From assembly GCF_014698115.1 (NCBI RefSeq), contig NZ_JACJSJ010000068.1:1-45692 (forward strand): a DNA stretch of 45,692 nucleotides, read 5' to 3'. Each line of letters begins with the position of its first letter. The stretch's first letter is position 1. Source of the stretch: Nostoc sp. FACHB-973. GTDB taxonomy: Bacteria; Cyanobacteriota; Cyanobacteriia; Cyanobacteriales; Nostocaceae. The translations under genes were made by a program, and so were the position numbers. Under the pieces are notes generated by a model. That model searched no databases, was not told the DNA's origin, and saw only the letters and a list, made by a program, of their open reading frames with translations. Below, one piece after another: positions 14,334 to 22,952 of this stretch.

Positions 14334-17300
14334 ATGCTTCTCAATCGCTTATCTGGTGGTGAAATTGACATACAACAAATCCTGTATGAAATCAGGATGT
14401 TGGTTGTGCAAATTAACCAAAACGCACAATTTTGTGACATTCTTCAATTAGTTGCTCCTAAAGCTAGAACTATTTTAGGAAGCGATCGCCTAATTATTTA
14501 TCGCTTTCTACCTGATGGCGGTAGAGTCATTGAGGAAGAAGCTGTCAATCCCAAGTGTATACCAATTCAAGGGCAATTAAATTGTGAACCTTGTTTAGAG
14601 GCTAATTGGTTAGAACAATATCAAGCAGGAGAAGTTAGCGTCATTGAAGATACTCATACTCAATCATTAGACAATTCAAATCAAGAATTACTAGCTAGAT
14701 TGCAAGTTCGCTCCCAATTAGCGATCCCAATTTTAGTATCTTGCCAACACAGCCAAGGACTCGATGAAAATTCTGGTTCCTGTTCTCATCTGTGGGGTTT
14801 GCTGATTGCTCACCAGTGTAGTAGCCCACGACAATGGAGTCCTTGGGAAATTGAGTTTTTACAACTGCTAAGTACAGAACTAGCAACCATTATCCAGCAA
14901 AGGCATAACTATAACCAACTGTGGCAACTTTATCAATCTTTGAAAGATTCATCAGTTCAACCGCAAAACCACTTTCAGCCAACAAACACAGATTTTGATC
15001 CTAATTGTAGACAGATAATAATCTATGACAAGCCACAGGAGTCCCCTCAGCAAACAGCATCTGCAAATCAAATCATAGCTTCACAACTGTATGACCAACA
15101 AACACACGAAGGCTTACGCACTCAGGTGGACTTATTGCGTGCGATGACTGATTCTTCCTTACTGGCATTTTTTGTTGTTGACAATCGTACTGATGAAATT
15201 CTCTACTTCAATCACCGCTTTTGTGAAATTTGGGGTCTGGAACACTTAGAATCGAAAATGCGCTCTGGAGAACTGAAAAACAATGACATCATTCCTGAGT
15301 GTCTAGCCTTAATCAAAGATGTGGCTATATTTGCCGAATCTTGCCAACCATTACAGTCCCAAAATAACCATTGTACGACTGAGGATGAAATTGTATTTGT
15401 CGATGGCCGCACAATTCGCCGCTTGAAGAGTCAAATTCGTGATGGTGCTGATAACTATTTTGGCAGACTCTACATTTTTGAAGACATTAGCGAGCGTAAG
15501 CACTTAGAAAAATCTTGGCTTCTTTGTGACTATTCTTTTGAGTGTATTGGCATTTGTGGCACTTGGATTGACCGTCATGCTAAAGTTTTGCGTGTTAATG
15601 AAGCCGCTTGTCGATTGCTGGGCTACACTCGTGCTGAATTAGAGTCAATGTATGTTTATCAGCTAGATCCAGATTTTCCTCAACAGGCATGGGCTGACCA
15701 CTGGCAAGAGCTAAAAGCGCAAAAGTGCATGAACTTTATTTCCCATCATCGCACCAAAGACGGTCAACTCATACCTGTAGAAATCACTCTCAACTATGTC
15801 GAATTTCTTGGAGAAGAATATAATTTCGCCTTTGCACGCGATATCACCGAACAACTTGCAGCAGTGAGCGAACGCTCCAAAGCTGAAGTCGCACTCAAGG
15901 AGAGCGAACAACGCTACCGTTGTGTGATTAGTGCAATGGCTGAAGGTATTATTTTACAGCAAGCAGATGGACGCATTAGTGCCTGTAATGATAGTGTCCA
16001 AAGAATTTTAGGATTAACGTCCGACCAAATCATGGGCTGCACTTCTATTGAGCAGCGATGGCAAGCTATTCATGAAGATGGTTCTCCGTTTCCCCAACAG
16101 ACTCATCCAGCTACTGTCACCTTACAAACTGGACAACCCCAATTTAATGTAATTATGGGTATTCGCAAACCTGATTCTCACCTCAGTTGGATTTCGATTA
16201 ATTCTCAACCACTATTTCAACCAGATGAGTCAACACCTTATGCAGTACTTACTTCATTCACAGATATTACTGATCTCAAACAAGCTCAACAAGCTCTGCA
16301 ACTGCGGATGGAACAAGAACGCATGATTTACACCATCTCCGCACACATCCGTCAATCTTTAGATTTAGAGCGCATCCTGAACACTAGTGTTGCTGACATT
16401 CGACATTTTCTGCAAAGCGATCGCGTCATCATCTACCGCTGCCAGAGAGATGGCACTGGTGTAGTGGTGACTGAATCTTTACTAGAGCCTTGGCACTCAC
16501 TCCTAAATCTGGAATTTACCAACAGCTACTTTGTTGAAACTACAGGACAATCATCTGAGCAAGGGATGATTAGAATGACTTCAAATATCTATACTGCTGG
16601 ATTTTCCTCTTACCATGTCCAGTTATTAGAACAATTGCAAGCCAAGGCAGAGTTAGTTGTTCCTATTTTACAAAACAATCATCTTTGGGGTCTTTTGATT
16701 GTTCATCATTGCCGAGACGAGCGCCAATGGCAATTATTCGAGAGCGAATTACTTCAACAACTAGCTACACAACTAGGGATTGCTATTCAGCAATCAGAAC
16801 TTTATCAGCAATTGCAGACTGCCAACGAGCAACTGCAAAATCTCGCAATGGCGGATGCATTAACCTCAATTGCCAACCGCCGACATTTTGATCTCAGACT
16901 TAATTGTGTCTGGCAACAACTTTTACGCGAACAGGGTTATCTTTCACTACTGTTATGTGATATTGATTATTTTAAACACTATAACGATACTTATGGTCAT
17001 GCTGCTGGAGATGATTGTCTACGCTTAGTTGCTGAGGCTTTGCAACAAACTCTCAAACGCTCTATTGATTTAGCTGCTCGTTATGGTGGCGAAGAATTTG
17101 CCGTTATTTTACCCCATACCAATACTGAAGGTGCGATACAGGTTGCTCAACAAATTCATCAATCTATTCAAAGTTTGAATATTCCTCATCATGCATCACC
17201 TGTGAACAACTGTGTCACTCTCAGTATTGGAATTGCAACAGTTATTCCTGCTTCTGATTGGGTTCCTTTAAATTTAATTGAAGCCGCCGATCTAGCTCTT

Positions 17301-17393
17301 TATCAAGCTAAAGCACAGGGACGTAATCGTTCGTTTTTTAACCTAATAGATATTGGACGTACTAACTATCACACTCAGAAATATGGGGAATAG
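14334..17393 (+). CDS. GAF-PAS-PAS-PAS-GAF-GGDEF diguanylate cyclase
   Basis: A soluble signalling protein of about 1019 residues that should make cyclic di-GMP. Counting from the TTG four codons upstream: GAF about 25-193, PAS about 271-390, PAS about 401-515, PAS about 526-650, GAF about 666-815 and GGDEF about 843-1005. The catalytic motif is GGEEF (922-926) and the inhibitory-site RxxD is RSID (913-916), so both catalysis and product inhibition look intact. Both GAF domains resemble cyanobacterial phytochrome-like GAFs (LWGLLIAHQC, LWGLLIVHHC). The chromophore Cys-His position reads SN in the first and YH in the second, so bilin attachment by that cysteine is unlikely. The start at ATG 14334 is preferred to TTG 14322. 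It stands alone, without a visible effector nearby. Confidence 0.9.
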   Translation: MLLNRLSGGEIDIQQILYEIRMLVVQINQNAQFCDILQLVAPKARTILGSDRLIIYRFLPDGGRVIEEEAVNPKCIPIQGQLNCEPCLEANWLEQYQAGEVSVIEDTHTQSLDNSNQELLARLQVRSQLAIPILVSCQHSQGLDENSGSCSHLWGLLIAHQCSSPRQWSPWEIEFLQLLSTELATIIQQRHNYNQLWQLYQSLKDSSVQPQNHFQPTNTDFDPNCRQIIIYDKPQESPQQTASANQIIASQLYDQQTHEGLRTQVDLLRAMTDSSLLAFFVVDNRTDEILYFNHRFCEIWGLEHLESKMRSGELKNNDIIPECLALIKDVAIFAESCQPLQSQNNHCTTEDEIVFVDGRTIRRLKSQIRDGADNYFGRLYIFEDISERKHLEKSWLLCDYSFECIGICGTWIDRHAKVLRVNEAACRLLGYTRAELESMYVYQLDPDFPQQAWADHWQELKAQKCMNFISHHRTKDGQLIPVEITLNYVEFLGEEYNFAFARDITEQLAAVSERSKAEVALKESEQRYRCVISAMAEGIILQQADGRISACNDSVQRILGLTSDQIMGCTSIEQRWQAIHEDGSPFPQQTHPATVTLQTGQPQFNVIMGIRKPDSHLSWISINSQPLFQPDESTPYAVLTSFTDITDLKQAQQALQLRMEQERMIYTISAHIRQSLDLERILNTSVADIRHFLQSDRVIIYRCQRDGTGVVVTESLLEPWHSLLNLEFTNSYFVETTGQSSEQGMIRMTSNIYTAGFSSYHVQLLEQLQAKAELVVPILQNNHLWGLLIVHHCRDERQWQLFESELLQQLATQLGIAIQQSELYQQLQTANEQLQNLAMADALTSIANRRHFDLRLNCVWQQLLREQGYLSLLLCDIDYFKHYNDTYGHAAGDDCLRLVAEALQQTLKRSIDLAARYGGEEFAVILPHTNTEGAIQVAQQIHQSIQSLNIPHHASPVNNCVTLSIGIATVIPASDWVPLNLIEAADLALYQAKAQGRNRSFFNLIDIGRTNYHTQKYGE

Positions 17394-17684
17394 GAGTTAA
17401 TTTGCGCGATTCCTCCTCATAGCTGGGATGGAGCCTCTTGTTTTGATTTTACTGGAAATGATCGCAATAACCCAAATAAAGTTATTAAATGAAAAGTTAG
17501 GAACTCCCAATACCCAAATGCAAACAATCCTAAGCCACAGCAACAGGTGATTGTAGTAGACGAATTCGCTTCAATTGAAAAATATCTTGAAGGGCATCCA
17601 CAACGCCAAGGGATTTTAGAGAAAATTCAGAATTATCGAACAGAATTCAGGAGTCAGGAGTCAGAATTCAGTTGGGTATTTTGA
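17394..17684 (+). pseudogene. decayed gene remnant
   Basis: Directly after the cyclase stop, the same frame reads as protein-like sequence (CAIPPHSWDGASCFDFTGN, then after an in-frame TGA at 17490-17492, VIVVDEFASIEKYLEGHPQ). It ends in residues encoded by the heptamer repeat (TEFRSQESEFSWVF) at TGA 17682-17684. There is no good start codon. I read it as the 3' remnant of an older gene carrying at least one nonsense codon. The original function is not recognised. Confidence 0.35.
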
Positions 17685-17820
17685 CCGAAAAAGCGGATAG
17701 CGCAGCGTTAGCGAGTACTCGAGCGTCTGAATAATCGGGTTTAAAACCCCCAGCAAATCTATGATTTGGTGGTCAACAAGAAAGTCGCGGGTGCTACTCC
17801 GGACTGATTGATTCTGACTC
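17641..17820. repeat. composite repeat element, copy 1, with a nested 30-bp insertion
   Basis: Heptamer repeats (17641-17671) border a segment (about 17679-17820) that is the inverted homologue of 44487-44600. Both contain GACCGAAAAAGCGGAT, GAATAATCGGGTTTAAAAC, the small palindrome around CAAATCTATGATTTGG, and CTGATTGATTCTGACTC at the edge. Copy 1 has 30 extra bases (17699-17728) between GCGGAT and GAATAATC, a clean small insertion. The gap from 17685 to 17880 holds nothing else. Confidence 0.7.
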
Positions 17821-17880
17821 AATACCTACAATACTTTGTTCAGCAATTACGCTAACCATTTCCAAGTTTTTTCTCAAAAA

Positions 17881-18150
17881 TTATTTTTTTGCAGCAGATA
17901 AGGATTTTCTAAACATCCACTTTTTATTTCTAATTTTGTTTAAGTAGTTGTCAGCGTATTGAAAAGCTGCTGCCTTATCGTATTTTGCTATATTCAGTGC
18001 TTGTAACAGTACGGTTAAAGGAATTGCCACCTGTGTGAGCTTTTCGGCTAATATTACTGACTCTTCTTCTGTTGCTGCTACTGTCGCTTCTAATGGTTCA
18101 AATTTTATGTGCTTATTTATACGGTCATCTAACATTGTAGTATCAGTCAT
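17881..18150 (-). CDS. hypothetical protein, 89 aa
   Basis: A soluble protein (MTDTTMLDDRINKHIKFEPLE) with a helical middle (ILAEKLTQVAIPLTVLLQALN) and a basic C-terminus (RNKKWMFRKSLSAAKK). AAGGTGC lies close upstream of its ATG. No family is recognised. It sits between the composite repeat and the left end of the IS element, with no partner gene. Confidence 0.5.
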   Translation of the reverse strand: MTDTTMLDDRINKHIKFEPLEATVAATEEESVILAEKLTQVAIPLTVLLQALNIAKYDKAAAFQYADNYLNKIRNKKWMFRKSLSAAKK

Positions 18151-18499
18151 AAATGCACCTTCAAAACTTGTATAATGCAGTTTTACTGAAAGTGAGCATG
18201 AATGAATCCGTGTTTATGCGGGACTTATTAATCAGCTAACTTCACAGGGCAAACGCATCTTATTTACTAATAAAAACTAAGGAAGATTCAAAAATGACAT
18301 AGATAACTGTAAAAAGGGATGGGATGATAAATCAAATAAATCAAATATTTTCCCAAAGTCTGGATTAGCTTATCTTCAACTGAATGACTAATCATTAATA
18401 CTAAAATAATTCAATTATGGGATACGTAAAACTATATTTACCTGGAGCATAGATAAAACTTTTATGTAAAATATTAAACTCAAGTTTGGATGTACTATT

Positions 18500-19633
18500 T
18501 TAAGCTAATGCTAAAATACTTAGTAAATATTTGTTATCCATCGCCGCGAGAAACTGTTTATTTTTGATTCCACGTTTTCTACGCTTCTCTTGAGTTAAAA
18601 GATTAACTGCAATATGTCTGAGAATTGCAAAATTCTGTGGAGCATTATCTTTTCTAATCCGACAGTCATCTTCCCTCAAGGCGACATCCAATATCCAATG
18701 TAATGAATTCTCTACTCCCCAATGACTGCGAATAGAATTAGCAAACTGTTCAACATTTGATTCAAGGCTACTGATAAAATAACGAGTTTCAACCGTTGTC
18801 TCACCATTTAATGAACGGACGGATTCTACCATCCCAACACTATTAAAGTTTGACCAAACTGAATCAGGATTAAGCCGAGATCCGATTCCAGATAACATCA
18901 TGTAGTGGCGAATCTCATGACGACCATGCCCTCTTTCTTCTGTTTTATATGTACTGTGTTCAATTCCCTCAAACCCTGTGCTTATAACCAATTGGAATAG
19001 TTTTTCAACTTCATCATAAAGATTACCTTGATTCTTTTTTAACGTAATCACATAATCTGCATTCTGCTGTGTGATTAACCTCACAATCTCTTTCTGGCAA
19101 CCAATCGCATCAATTGTCACAAGACATCCAGATAATTCTAATATCTTTAATAATTCTGGGATTGCTGTAATCTCATTTGATTTAGAATCCACTTTTATCT
19201 GTCCTAAGACTAATTTATTCGTAGTTGCCCAGGCACTTACTATTTGGATTGCACTTTGCTCATTATTTGTGTCGTAAGAACCACGTAAAGTTTTTCCGTC
19301 AATTGCAACGACTTCACCATTAGTTACTTTTTGTATAGATTTCATCCAATCTAGAAAACATGACTGGAATTGTTGAGGATTTATTTGTGCAAATACTCTT
19401 GCAAACGTATCGTGTGATGGTATCCCGTTTGGCAGTTCTAAAAATGTTGTTAACCATTCATACTTAGCACAACCATAAGTCTCTATCCCCACCCAGCCAT
19501 CTGCCCCACAAATCACTGCTATTATCGCAATCGTCATGATATCAATTAAATTGTGTCGCTTAGTGCGGTCAATTCGTGGGTCTTCTATTCCCAAAAAATG
19601 GTCAGCAATCGTGATTTTTGGTTTGAGCTTCAT
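18500..19633 (-). CDS. ISAs1 family transposase
   Basis: A 377-residue DDE transposase that moves the surrounding IS. Typical ISAs1 features: N-terminal DHFLGIEDPRIDRTKRH, a first acidic motif VVAIDGKTLRGS (about 116-127), VTIDAIGCQ (about 172-180) and a C-terminal HWGVENSLHWILDVALREDDCR containing the catalytic E. ATG at 19633 (MKLKPKITIADHF) is the natural start. The frame is open 46 residues further, but that part covers the IS leader and a hairpin. The gene is full length with no stop, so the IS is probably active. Confidence 0.9.
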   Translation of the reverse strand: MKLKPKITIADHFLGIEDPRIDRTKRHNLIDIMTIAIIAVICGADGWVGIETYGCAKYEWLTTFLELPNGIPSHDTFARVFAQINPQQFQSCFLDWMKSIQKVTNGEVVAIDGKTLRGSYDTNNEQSAIQIVSAWATTNKLVLGQIKVDSKSNEITAIPELLKILELSGCLVTIDAIGCQKEIVRLITQQNADYVITLKKNQGNLYDEVEKLFQLVISTGFEGIEHSTYKTEERGHGRHEIRHYMMLSGIGSRLNPDSVWSNFNSVGMVESVRSLNGETTVETRYFISSLESNVEQFANSIRSHWGVENSLHWILDVALREDDCRIRKDNAPQNFAILRHIAVNLLTQEKRRKRGIKNKQFLAAMDNKYLLSILALA

Positions 19634-19696
19634 AGAAAGGAGAATAAGAATGTAATTCTTCTTTGGAGTTTCTGCGAGAATACCATATTCCTTGAC

Positions 19697-19715
19697 AGGC
19701 AGCCGTCGGCTGCCT
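19697..19715. terminator. hairpin in the IS leader
   Basis: AGGCAGCC (19697-19704) and GGCTGCCT (19708-19715) form a perfect 8-bp GC-rich stem with a 3-base loop, about 65 bases upstream of the transposase start. Such stems in IS leaders commonly limit transposase expression from outside transcription. That role is inferred. Confidence 0.45.
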
Positions 19716-19894
19716 CTAACTCCCCCTCTAAAATGATTATCATTACCATACAAGTGAATGTTTAATTTCATGAAAGCCTTATATGATTAGGGTTTGGCTA
19801 AATTCCACCCTGATTCCGGATCGTCAATATTTAGATGCGTTTGCCCTGGCTAACTTCATGAATCCGCACAATTGCCGTAGCGAGTGCATATTGA

Positions 19895-20419
19895 TTAAAA
19901 ATCTCGTTCGCCATCTTCTTCCAAGATGTCAATTAATTCAAACACTCGCATATTTTCTCCCGTCCAAACTTGATCTAGTAACCGCAAATTGTCAAGAGTT
20001 AGGTCGCTCTCTTTCACTATCGATACATTTGTTTTGCCCAGTGCCATCAACAAATCTTCAAATATCACTAAGCCATTAAACTCCAAGCCTTGAATCTCGG
20101 CTGATGCTAAGGCTGACAATCGCTCACCACAAATTTCAATCATGAACCACTCACAAAAATCTTTTTCCAGCAATGGATGACGACCACCGATCCCTTGCAT
20201 TAGCCATAGACCATAAATACTAGCTGTTGCATCATCCATTGTGGCTAAACGTTTAGCTGCCAACCTCCCAAGATTCTCAAAAAATCGCACACCTAAAGCT
20301 TTTTCTAACATCTGCATTGACTCTGGTAGTGCATAAGCTACAACAGAAATTTGGCTATTGTCTGGTTGTTTAGAATAATAATTTTCTAAATATTCATTTG
20401 CCTCCTTTGAGGCCAACAT
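19895..20419 (-). CDS. hypothetical protein, 174 aa
   Basis: A soluble, acidic helical protein (LPESMQMLEKALGVRFFENLGRLAAKRLATMDD, read in two parts, and an EEDGERDF end). No motif recognised. The IS right end and target duplication lie 37 bases beyond its stop, so the gene itself is intact. It follows the 20445 gene by 25 bases on the same strand, so the two are probably co-transcribed. GGTAGG precedes the ATG. Confidence 0.55.
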   Translation of the reverse strand: MLASKEANEYLENYYSKQPDNSQISVVAYALPESMQMLEKALGVRFFENLGRLAAKRLATMDDATASIYGLWLMQGIGGRHPLLEKDFCEWFMIEICGERLSALASAEIQGLEFNGLVIFEDLLMALGKTNVSIVKESDLTLDNLRLLDQVWTGENMRVFELIDILEEDGERDF

Positions 20420-20444
20420 CCTACCATCTGGGTGTAAGTTGAAA

Positions 20445-20714
20445 TCAACCCCTGGCTTGAAACCTCCAAGAAAATAGTTTTTGAGTCATGCTTGTCGATA
20501 CATCCTTTACAGCTTGTTGATAACTTTCCTTATCCACGTATTCTTGCAAAAACCAAACAAAATTTGCATATTCTACTTGCACGAGAGCTTCTTTGAGGAT
20601 TATTGTCTCATTCTCTAATTGTGCTAGGCTTAGGATTTTTTGAATTTCTTGCAGATTTTGACAAGAAATCGCTTCTATCAATTGCTGTTTTAGGAGTTCA
20701 TTTTGCGAATTCAT
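20445..20714 (-). CDS. hypothetical protein, 89 aa
   Basis: Soluble and strongly helical (LLKQQLIEAISCQNLQEIQK, then LSLAQLENETIILKEALVQ). The arrangement resembles a short helical-repeat or regulatory protein, but I cannot name a family. It is the promoter-proximal gene of a two-gene minus-strand unit with 19895-20419. The 247 bases upstream, to 20961, are AT-rich and without a recognised feature. Confidence 0.5.
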   Translation of the reverse strand: MNSQNELLKQQLIEAISCQNLQEIQKILSLAQLENETIILKEALVQVEYANFVWFLQEYVDKESYQQAVKDVSTSMTQKLFSWRFQARG

Positions 20715-20961
20715 TTATCTCAATGCTCAACAGTACTTCAGTGCGTTAACTATTGTATAGTGACTAATTAACGTTGAGACAAATTCGTATCATCAAGTTA
20801 AGCCTTACCCACAGGAAGAAGCTCCTTATAGAATAAGCTAAAATATTAAACAAAATCAGTCCAACTTTCGCCTAAGAAACGGAATTATCAATTTTTTAGT
20901 GGTCTAGAACTTCGATTCTCCCAGTAAAATTTTGTGATATTTTCTCTAAAAGGTAATTGTT

Positions 20962-21375
20962 ATGAGTCAATCTGATTCACTTTTGGTTAAGCTTCGCAAG
21001 CATTATTTTGTTATAAATCAATCTGATTCACTTTTGGTTAAGCTTCGCAAGTACTATTTTGCTACATTTTTTGCAGGCAGCCTTGGCGGATTTACTTACG
21101 CTGCCCTATCTTCTCATAGTTTACAAATTGTAATGATTGGAGCTATTATCGGTGGTCTCAGTTATAGCAGTGCTGAGTCTGTAAGTCTGCTAGGCAATAC
21201 TTGGTGGCAGAGAGGATTATTGTGGGGAACAACTATGGCAATTACTATCGGTGGTCTTATTCATCTATTACTACCATCAGTGCATTATAGTTTTCTGCCG
21301 CATCTCATTGGTTTTCTAGTTGCTGGTTTACCATACTACCTTGCGAGGGGGCAAAAAGGGCTAATACGCAAATAG
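20962..21375 (+). CDS. membrane protein with a duplicated N-terminus, 137 aa
   Basis: The first 34 residues contain the block QSDSLLVKLRK twice, the result of an in-frame 51-bp tandem duplication. Hydrophobic spans follow: FATFFAGSLGGFTYAALSS (about 33-51), IVMIGAIIGGLSYSS (about 56-70), GLLWGTTMAITIGGLIHLLL (about 84-103) and FLPHLIGFLVAGLPYYLA (about 110-127). GGTAATTGTT precedes the ATG. Probably a small integral membrane protein of unknown function. Without the duplication it would be about 120 residues. Confidence 0.6.
   Translation: MSQSDSLLVKLRKHYFVINQSDSLLVKLRKYYFATFFAGSLGGFTYAALSSHSLQIVMIGAIIGGLSYSSAESVSLLGNTWWQRGLLWGTTMAITIGGLIHLLLPSVHYSFLPHLIGFLVAGLPYYLARGQKGLIRK
20967..21051 (+). 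repeat. 51-bp in-frame tandem duplication
   Basis: A 34-base block starting TCAATCTGATTCACTTTTGG is identical at 20967-21000 and 21018-21051. The 17 bases after each block are similar, so the unit is 51 bases or 17 codons. It lengthens the N-terminus of the membrane protein without breaking its frame. Confidence 0.9.
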
Positions 21376-21431
21376 AAGGCAGGCGAATAGCCCAATGGCA
21401 CGCTTGTAAAGCTCTAAGTTATGCAGAATAA

Positions 21432-21749
21432 TTACACCTGACTGAATCCCAAATCATACAACGACACAATCAACAGATGTTCTTGCGGCGAAATACCCAA
21501 CTGTTGCAGCAAGAATTGTCATTTGAAGCTGAATTGTTAGAAGAAAATCCAGAGCTAGCCCAGGTGATTCATTCTCTTAATATGCAGGAGATTCAGAGTA
21601 ATCAGCGAGGGCTAAAGAATGTTTTAGGTGCAGAAGGATTAGGGACAAAAGAGCAAAGTGTTTGGAGTAAGTTTTTTCCTTTCCTTGGGTGGAAGGTAAA
21701 TATGTCTTGGTCGAAATCTATTTCAATGGACGTTGCTAATAAAGGTTAA
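21432..21749 (+). pseudogene. 5'-truncated paralogue of the 13514-13813 gene
   Basis: The frame reads LTESQIIQRHNQQMFLRRNTQLLQQEL (in parts) and ENPELAQVIHSLN, closely paralleling the 99-residue protein at 13514-13813. Upstream, an in-frame TAA at 21429-21431 cuts it off just before the region matching that protein's N-terminus, and no ribosome site is present. An ATG at 21477 could start a 90-residue product. The C-terminal end (WKVNMSWSKSISMDVANKG) differs from the paralogue. It is likely a remnant of a duplication. Confidence 0.5.
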
Positions 21750-21831
21750 AGTAAAGTGCTTTTTTTCAATCAGTTAAAATACTCAAAATAACCTTAATAA
21801 AAATTTTGACAGATCCCTTGCTGGTTCTAAA

Positions 21832-22692
21832 ATGAAATTTGACTTCATCGCTGACACGCCTCAGTTTATGCAAAACTTTAGACAAGATATAAATGCCAGA
21901 GCTTCTATGGATTTGGAACAGCGAAGGACTTGGTATTCTCCTGTTGCTGATGTTTATTACAACGCAAGACCACACTATCCGAAGGAATTAATTGATCGGT
22001 CTGTCGCTTTAGCCCAACTTGACTCAGATGCGTCGATTCTTGAGGTTGGTTGTGGTCCAGGAAATGCGACGGTGGCTTTTGCTCAATTTGGTTTTTCAAT
22101 GACGTGTATTGAGCCAAACCTGGATTTTTATCATTTGGCACAACACAACTGTGATCGATATCCAAAAGTTACAATTTGCAATACTTCATTTGAGGAGTGG
22201 CAACTAGAAGCAAAACAGTTCAATGCGGTTTTAGGAGCCAATTCCTTTCACTGGATACCGCCAGAGATTAGATATACCTTGGTAGCATCGGCAATGTGCG
22301 ATAATGGTTTTCTTATTTTGCTATGGAATCTGACCCCAGAACCGAAATACGAAATTTACCAAGTTCTAGAGGAAGTGTATCAAGCTTATGCTCCCTCATT
22401 TGCCCGATATGACGGTGCAGAAGTTCAAGCGGAGGTTTTGAGGGGTTTTGAACAAGAGATTTTAGACTCCAATTGTTTTCAAGAGTTGGTTGTCGAGCAA
22501 ACCGCGTGTGAAGTCACCTATAGCATTGATGACTACCTCAAGCTTTTGATTACCTTGCACAGAGTAGAGCCACAAGCCAAAGAGTTACTATGCGTAGGAT
22601 TGCGAGAGAAGCTAGAAAAATTTGGAGATAGCGTACAACTTGAGTTTCTTTCTGCTGTTCATGTTGCCTGCAAAGCCCCTGTGAGAGGTTAG
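21832..22692 (+). CDS. class I SAM-dependent methyltransferase
   Basis: The SAM-binding motif I is ILEVGCGPGNATV (about residues 69-81), with an acidic motif II (CIEPN, about 92-96) and a motif IV region (FNAVLGANSFHWIPPE). The N-terminal WYSPVADVYYNARPHYP segment is typical of small-molecule methyltransferases of this Rossmann-fold type. The frame starts at 21832, but ATG 21907 (MDLEQRRTWYSPVADV) matches family starts well and may be the true one. The substrate cannot be told. It stands alone between a truncated paralogue and a sigma-factor remnant. Confidence 0.8.
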   Translation: MKFDFIADTPQFMQNFRQDINARASMDLEQRRTWYSPVADVYYNARPHYPKELIDRSVALAQLDSDASILEVGCGPGNATVAFAQFGFSMTCIEPNLDFYHLAQHNCDRYPKVTICNTSFEEWQLEAKQFNAVLGANSFHWIPPEIRYTLVASAMCDNGFLILLWNLTPEPKYEIYQVLEEVYQAYAPSFARYDGAEVQAEVLRGFEQEILDSNCFQELVVEQTACEVTYSIDDYLKLLITLHRVEPQAKELLCVGLREKLEKFGDSVQLEFLSAVHVACKAPVRG

Positions 22693-22790
22693 GCACAAGC
22701 CTTGAATAAATCAGCCCAGCCGTCGCTTTCACCTTGAGGGCTTTCATCACTGAATTTTGAATCCTGGCTCCTGAATCGGATGAAAATAAA

Positions 22791-22952
22791 TCAATAAACT
22801 AGTTGTTGGGTGAGTACATTTTTTCTTTGCTCAATTGCTATGATTTGCTGTACCTGCCTGCCATAAGTAATTTCTTGGTCTGCGGTTAACATTGGGTAAC
22901 GACCAATCTCTTGCAAATAGATACGAACCATGTATGGACTCAGGCTGGACAT
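22791..22952 (-). pseudogene. N-terminal fragment of a sigma-70 family gene
   Basis: On the minus strand, ATG at 22952 opens MSSLSPYMVRIYLQEIGRYP and continues through TADQEITYGRQVQQIIAIEQ. This is region 1.2 of the same type as the sigma factor at 37843-38793 (MSSLSSDMVRIYLQEIGQYP). It breaks after LTQQL and reaches a stop, leaving 53 residues. The break lies about 15 bases from a heptamer-repeat unit (22760-22776). The region upstream of the start also resembles that of the intact gene. The rest of the gap, 22953-23232, is AT-rich with nothing recognised. Confidence 0.75.

Larger units (their letters stand above)
18245..19848 (-). mobile_element. complete ISAs1-family insertion sequence, 1604 bp
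   Basis: Perfect 16-bp terminal inverted repeats CAGGGCAAACGCATCT lie at 18245-18260 and, reversed, at 19833-19848. They are flanked by an identical 10-bp target duplication GCTAACTTCA (18235-18244 and 19849-19858). This matches the ISAs1 family, which makes 8-10 bp duplications. One transposase gene lies inside on the minus strand, with about 255 non-coding bases behind it and 215 before it. Intact ends and duplication indicate a recent insertion. The target was an intergenic stretch between the genes at 17881-18150 and 19895-20419. Confidence 0.9.
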
